Shown here piece by piece: positions 4,423-7,533 of a stretch of DNA of 7,533 bases. The notes under the pieces were generated by a model that did no database searches, was not told the origin of the DNA, and saw only the letters and a list, made by a program, of their open reading frames with translations. Both the position numbers and the translations under genes were made by a program. Numbering within the stretch: the stretch's first letter is position 1; the number at the start of each line of letters is the position of its first letter. The stretch comes from Candidatus Woesearchaeota archaeon (lineage in GTDB: Archaea > Nanobdellota > Nanobdellia > Woesearchaeales > JACPBV01): NCBI GenBank assembly GCA_019323195.1, contig JAHWHQ010000122.1, positions 1 through 7,533 on the forward strand. The letters are read 5' to 3'.

Positions 4423-5436
4423 ATGATAATTGTATTAAAGACAAACGCAAGCCAGAAAGAGATTAGTGCAGTATCTGAAAAGATAAAGAAGATGGGTCTT
4501 GAACCGCATATCTCAAAAGGCGTGGAAAGGACTGTCATAGGCGCTATTGGAGACGAATCACTGCTTAAGGAAGACCAGCTTAAGGCTATGCCTGTTGTAG
4601 AGAAGGTTCTTCCCATAATGAAGCCCTATAAATTGGTTTCAAGGGAGTTTAAAAAAGAAAACACTATAATCAAGGTTGGAAACACCCCAATAGGCGGTGA
4701 CGAGATTGTTGTAATGGCCGGGCCATGCGCCATTGAAAGTGAGAAACAGATCACAGAAACAGCAAAAGCAGTCAAAAAAGCAGGTGCCTCTCTTTTAAGG
4801 GGCGGGGCGTTCAAGCCAAGAACCTCTCCATATTCATTCCAGGGCATGGGAGAAGAAGGGCTTAAGATAATGTCAAAGGCAGGAAAGCTTACAGGCCTTC
4901 CTATAGTGACCGAGGTCATGGCTACAGCAGATGTCCCCTGTGTTGCTGACTATGCAGACATACTTCAGGTAGGTGCAAGGAATATGCAGAATTTCAACCT
5001 GCTAAGGGCGGTTGGCAAGGTAAACAAGCCTGTCCTGCTGAAGCGCGGCCTTTCCTCAACATTGAAGGAATTCCTTATGGCAGCAGAATACATAATGTCA
5101 GAAGGCAACCATAACGTAATATTGTGCGAAAGGGGGATAAGGACATTCTGCCAGTACACAAGGAACACCCTTGACCTTAACATAGTCCCGGTCCTCAAGA
5201 AGGAAACCCACCTGCCTGTGATAGTTGACCCCTCGCATGGAACAGGAAAGTTTGAGCTTGTAGCTCCTATGAGCAAGGCAGCGATAGCAGCAGGGGCAGA
5301 CGGCTTAATAATCGAAGTTCACCCTAACCCTGAAGAGGCAACGTCAGACGGTGACCAAAGCCTCACGCCAAAAGCATTTTCAAGATTGATGGAGGAGTTA
5401 AAATCAGTTGCTAAAGCTGTCGGAAGAAAACTCTAA
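4423..5436 (+). CDS. aroF: 3-deoxy-7-phosphoheptulonate (DAHP) synthase, type I-beta with ferredoxin-like regulatory domain
   Basis: This enzyme condenses phosphoenolpyruvate and erythrose 4-phosphate to DAHP, the committed step of the shikimate pathway. The 337-residue protein has two parts. An N-terminal ferredoxin-like domain (about 1-67: MIIVLKT strand, helix, VERTVIGAIG strand) is followed by a TIM-barrel catalytic domain. Catalytic motifs are MAGPCAIES (98-106), RGGAFKPRTSPYSFQG (126-141), QVGARNMQN (182-190), KRGLSST (207-213), CERGIRTF (235-242), VDPSHGTGK (268-276) and SDGDQSL (308-314). The metal ligands expected in this family are Cys102, His272, Glu298 and Asp309. Length and residue numbering match, from memory, the Thermotoga maritima enzyme, in which the N-terminal domain gives inhibition by tyrosine or phenylalanine, so feedback control is likely here. 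Some archaeal type I-beta enzymes lack this domain. The next gene, aroB, starts two bases after the stop. Confidence 0.97.
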   Translation: MIIVLKTNASQKEISAVSEKIKKMGLEPHISKGVERTVIGAIGDESLLKEDQLKAMPVVEKVLPIMKPYKLVSREFKKENTIIKVGNTPIGGDEIVVMAGPCAIESEKQITETAKAVKKAGASLLRGGAFKPRTSPYSFQGMGEEGLKIMSKAGKLTGLPIVTEVMATADVPCVADYADILQVGARNMQNFNLLRAVGKVNKPVLLKRGLSSTLKEFLMAAEYIMSEGNHNVILCERGIRTFCQYTRNTLDLNIVPVLKKETHLPVIVDPSHGTGKFELVAPMSKAAIAAGADGLIIEVHPNPEEATSDGDQSLTPKAFSRLMEELKSVAKAVGRKL

Positions 5437-5438
5437 AG

Positions 5439-6530
5439 ATGGAAAAAGTACACCTGAGCCTAAAAAAGGAAATCGACAACTCATATGACATCCTTATAGG
5501 CAGCTCCCTCCTGGAAAAAATTCCTTCAGACCTTAAGAAAAGCAGGATAGCGAACAGATACCTCATAATAACAGACTCTAATATAGAAGGGCTGTTCGGA
5601 AAAAAGCTTTTAGGGCTTATGAAAAAGAACGGCCTTGATGCAGGATTAATCTCCTTCAAGGCAGGTGAAGAGAACAAAAGGATAGAGACCTTCAGGACCC
5701 TTATCCAAAGCGCCTACAGCACTGGCTTAGACAGGAAATCTTCCATAATAGCATTAGGAGGCGGCGTGACAGGAGATATGGCAGGTTTTGTAGCTGCCTG
5801 TTATATGCGGGGTATAAGCTATATCCAGGTCCCGACCTCATTGCTTGCCATGACAGACTCCAGCATAGGGGGCAAGGTAGCTGTTGATCTTCCGAACGGA
5901 AAAAATACTGTCGGAAACTTCCATCAGCCCAAAAAGGTCTACATAGACGTATCTCTGCTTAAGACCCTCCCGAAAAAAGAGCTCATGACCGGGCTTGCAG
6001 AGATAATCAAGCATGCCCTTATCAAGGACGCCTCCATGTTCGATTTTATAGAAAAAAACCTCGATAAGATAATGGACAAGGAAGAATCCGTCATGATAAG
6101 CCTGATTAAAAGGAACTGCGAGATCAAGGCAGAGGCTGTAGAGAAAGACGAGAAGGAAGCAGGGTTAAGGAAGCTGCTGAACTATGGCCATACAGTAGGC
6201 CATGCAGTTGAAACCCTCACAAACTACAAGAGATATTCACACGGCGAAGCTGTTGCAATCGGCATGGCAGTAGAGGGCCTTATAGCCAACAAGCTGGGCC
6301 TGCTTTCACAGGAAGAGCTAGAAGAACAGAACCGCCTTATCAAAAAAGCCGGCCTGCCCATAAAACTCCCTGACATCAATGCTAAAAAGCTGATAAGCGA
6401 GCTGAAAAAAGACAAGAAGGTTGTTGATGGAAAGATAGAGTTCGCCTTATTAGAGGGGATAGGAAAGGCAAAGTTCGGGTTAAGCGCCCCTGACAAAATA
6501 ATAGAAGAGGCAGTAGAAGAAAGCAGATGA
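5439..6530 (+). CDS. aroB: 3-dehydroquinate synthase
   Basis: This NAD- and metal-dependent cytoplasmic enzyme converts DAHP to 3-dehydroquinate, the second shikimate-pathway step. The full-length 363-residue protein has an N-terminal Rossmann-like NAD-binding domain. It contains ITDSNIE (44-50), KAGEENK (74-80) and the diagnostic GGGVTGDMAGFVAA (107-120), with VPTSLLAMTDSSIGGKVAVD (131-150) and NTVGNFHQP (156-164) behind it. The C-terminal metal-binding domain supplies Glu187 (GLAEIIKHA), His251 (NYGHTVGHAVE) and His268 (SHGEAVAIGM), the expected Zn/Co ligands. It is not the archaeal AroB' (DHQ synthase II) that accepts a transaldolase-derived substrate. Together with the preceding DAHP synthase it indicates the classical route. 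It sits two bases behind that gene, and its TGA overlaps the next ATG (ATGA 6527-6530). Confidence 0.97.
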   Translation: MEKVHLSLKKEIDNSYDILIGSSLLEKIPSDLKKSRIANRYLIITDSNIEGLFGKKLLGLMKKNGLDAGLISFKAGEENKRIETFRTLIQSAYSTGLDRKSSIIALGGGVTGDMAGFVAACYMRGISYIQVPTSLLAMTDSSIGGKVAVDLPNGKNTVGNFHQPKKVYIDVSLLKTLPKKELMTGLAEIIKHALIKDASMFDFIEKNLDKIMDKEESVMISLIKRNCEIKAEAVEKDEKEAGLRKLLNYGHTVGHAVETLTNYKRYSHGEAVAIGMAVEGLIANKLGLLSQEELEEQNRLIKKAGLPIKLPDINAKKLISELKKDKKVVDGKIEFALLEGIGKAKFGLSAPDKIIEEAVEESR

Positions 6531-7533
6531 TTGCAATACCCATAACAGCTTCCGCAACAGATGAAGCCCTGAAGGACATCAAAAAAGCGCAAGGGATTGC
6601 CGGGCTTTTAGAGCTAAGGCTTGACTTTATCAGGGATATAAACAATAAAAACCTGGAAAGGCTGTTATCCGGCACCGCAAAAAAAGTAATTGTCACAGAC
6701 CGAAAAAACAGGATAGGCCTCATAAGAGAAGCAGTCAGGCTTGACGCAGATTTCATCGACATGGACATATCTGCAGGCAAAAAGGCGATAAGGGATATAA
6801 TAAAAGCCGCGCACAGGAATAAAACCAGGATTATTGTCTCCTTCCACAACTTCAAAAAAACCGACAAGAGGGAGATCCTGAAAAGATACAGCCTGATAAA
6901 AAAACTATGCCCCGACATAATAAAGATAGCATCCTTCGCAGATTCAATAGACAACAACCTTATAATATTCAGCCTCATAAAAAGGGCAAAAAAAGAGAAC
7001 AAGAGGATTATAGCCTTATGCATGGGCGAAAAAGGCGGGATATCAAGGATAATATCCCCTTTCATAGGGTCAGAATGGACATATGGGTCTCTGAAGCATG
7101 GAAAAGAATCCGCTCCTGGCCAGATACCGGCAGATATGCTGAAAAGCCTTTACAGGATAGATAGGCTGAAAAAACCCAAGATATTCGGCCTTGTAGGCAA
7201 CCCTGTAAGGCACAGCAAAGGCATTATAATCCATAATAAGGCTTTCGCTAAGCTAAAGCTGGACAGGGTCTATGTCAACTTCCTTGTTGACAACCTCAAA
7301 TCATTCATAGATAATTATAAGCCGATAATATCTGGCTTAAGCGTAACTATCCCTTTCAAAAGGGATATCATAAGATACCTTGATGATATTGACCCTGTTG
7401 CAAAAAAGATAGGCGCTGTCAACACAGTGATAAAGAGAGACGGAAAGCTGATAGGGTACAACACGGATGTAACAGGCGCAATAAAGGCGATAGAGTCCAA
7501 GACCTCCATAAAAGGCAGGAGGGTTCTTATGAT
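6527..7533 (+). CDS. aroDE: Fused 3-dehydroquinate dehydratase (type I)-shikimate dehydrogenase, 3' partial
   Basis: One uninterrupted frame of 335 codons runs from ATG 6527 off the right edge. Residues 1-212 are a type I dehydroquinase: LELRLDFI (28-35), VSFHNF with catalytic His107, IIKIASFADS with Schiff-base Lys133, GGISRIISPF (Arg174) and ESAPGQIP (194-201). A linker of only about a dozen residues leads to shikimate dehydrogenase from residue 218: IFGLVGNPVRHS (219-230), SVTIPFK with catalytic Lys278, GAVNTV (296-301) and GYNTDVTG with catalytic Asp314. The frame is cut at KGRRVLM, where the NADP-binding Rossmann domain begins. The protein should turn 3-dehydroquinate into 3-dehydroshikimate and then shikimate. 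The order matches plant DHQ-SDH enzymes, and the VYVNFLVDNLKSF stretch is reminiscent of them. The usual shikimate-binding H-S-x-S-P reads H-S-K-G-I (229-233). It is coupled to aroB by an ATGA overlap. Confidence 0.94.
   Translation, partial: MIAIPITASATDEALKDIKKAQGIAGLLELRLDFIRDINNKNLERLLSGTAKKVIVTDRKNRIGLIREAVRLDADFIDMDISAGKKAIRDIIKAAHRNKTRIIVSFHNFKKTDKREILKRYSLIKKLCPDIIKIASFADSIDNNLIIFSLIKRAKKENKRIIALCMGEKGGISRIISPFIGSEWTYGSLKHGKESAPGQIPADMLKSLYRIDRLKKPKIFGLVGNPVRHSKGIIIHNKAFAKLKLDRVYVNFLVDNLKSFIDNYKPIISGLSVTIPFKRDIIRYLDDIDPVAKKIGAVNTVIKRDGKLIGYNTDVTGAIKAIESKTSIKGRRVLM

Noticed and set aside
6382..7065. 227-codon minus-strand frame opposite aroB and aroDE
   Set aside because: It is a shadow of two strongly supported plus-strand genes. 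Its Ser/Leu/Ile/Phe-rich composition is the antisense reading of Lys/Ile/Arg-rich codons.

Overview
The window looks archaeal. Coding sequence is rich in ATA (Ile) and AGG/AGA (Arg) codons. Ribosome-binding sites match the archaeal GGAGGTGATC complement, intergenic regions carry TTTATAA-type TATA boxes, and transketolase is split into two subunit genes. I cannot fix the lineage. A small-genome (DPANN-like) archaeon or a euryarchaeote would both fit, and a phylogeny of the DAHP synthase or the AroD-AroE protein would be needed to decide.

Left part (1-2120). The window opens inside a left-handed beta-helix sugar acyltransferase (+ strand, 5' end missing), probably the edge of a surface-polysaccharide locus. 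Convergent to it is a tight four-gene minus-strand operon. It encodes three small membrane proteins of about four helices each, all with an acidic/basic D-E-R motif in the loop after helix 2, and a last gene for a 65-residue XRE-type DNA-binding protein. Two of the three junctions are ATGA overlaps. Upstream of the operon lie TATA-like sequences and two adjacent palindromes with a shared TAAC-N4/5-GTTA core, about two helical turns apart, which are good candidates for the regulator's operators.

Middle (2022-2549). This 528-base AT-rich stretch has no long gene. It holds the operon promoter and operators, a good archaeal TATA box at 2184-2190 facing right (with a possible 25-codon leaderless ORF), and a 130-base foldback element at 2381-2510 with perfect 12-base terminal inverted repeats and two internal copies of a hairpin repeat.

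Right part (2550-7533). A plus-strand aromatic amino-acid cluster follows: transketolase N-terminal subunit, transketolase C-terminal subunit, a 126-base gap with a perfect 10-bp hairpin, DAHP synthase (type I-beta with an N-terminal ferredoxin-like regulatory domain), 3-dehydroquinate synthase, and a fused 3-dehydroquinate dehydratase-shikimate dehydrogenase running off the right edge. The order matches the chemistry. Transketolase can supply erythrose 4-phosphate, DAHP synthase condenses it with phosphoenolpyruvate, AroB cyclises the product, and the fusion dehydrates and reduces it to shikimate. The cell therefore appears to use the classical E4P/DAHP route rather than the AroA'/AroB' route of many methanogens.

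Items most worth a second look are the DER-motif membrane operon with its twin operators, the foldback element in front of the transketolase genes, and the AroD-AroE fusion, whose shikimate-binding second serine is replaced by glycine.
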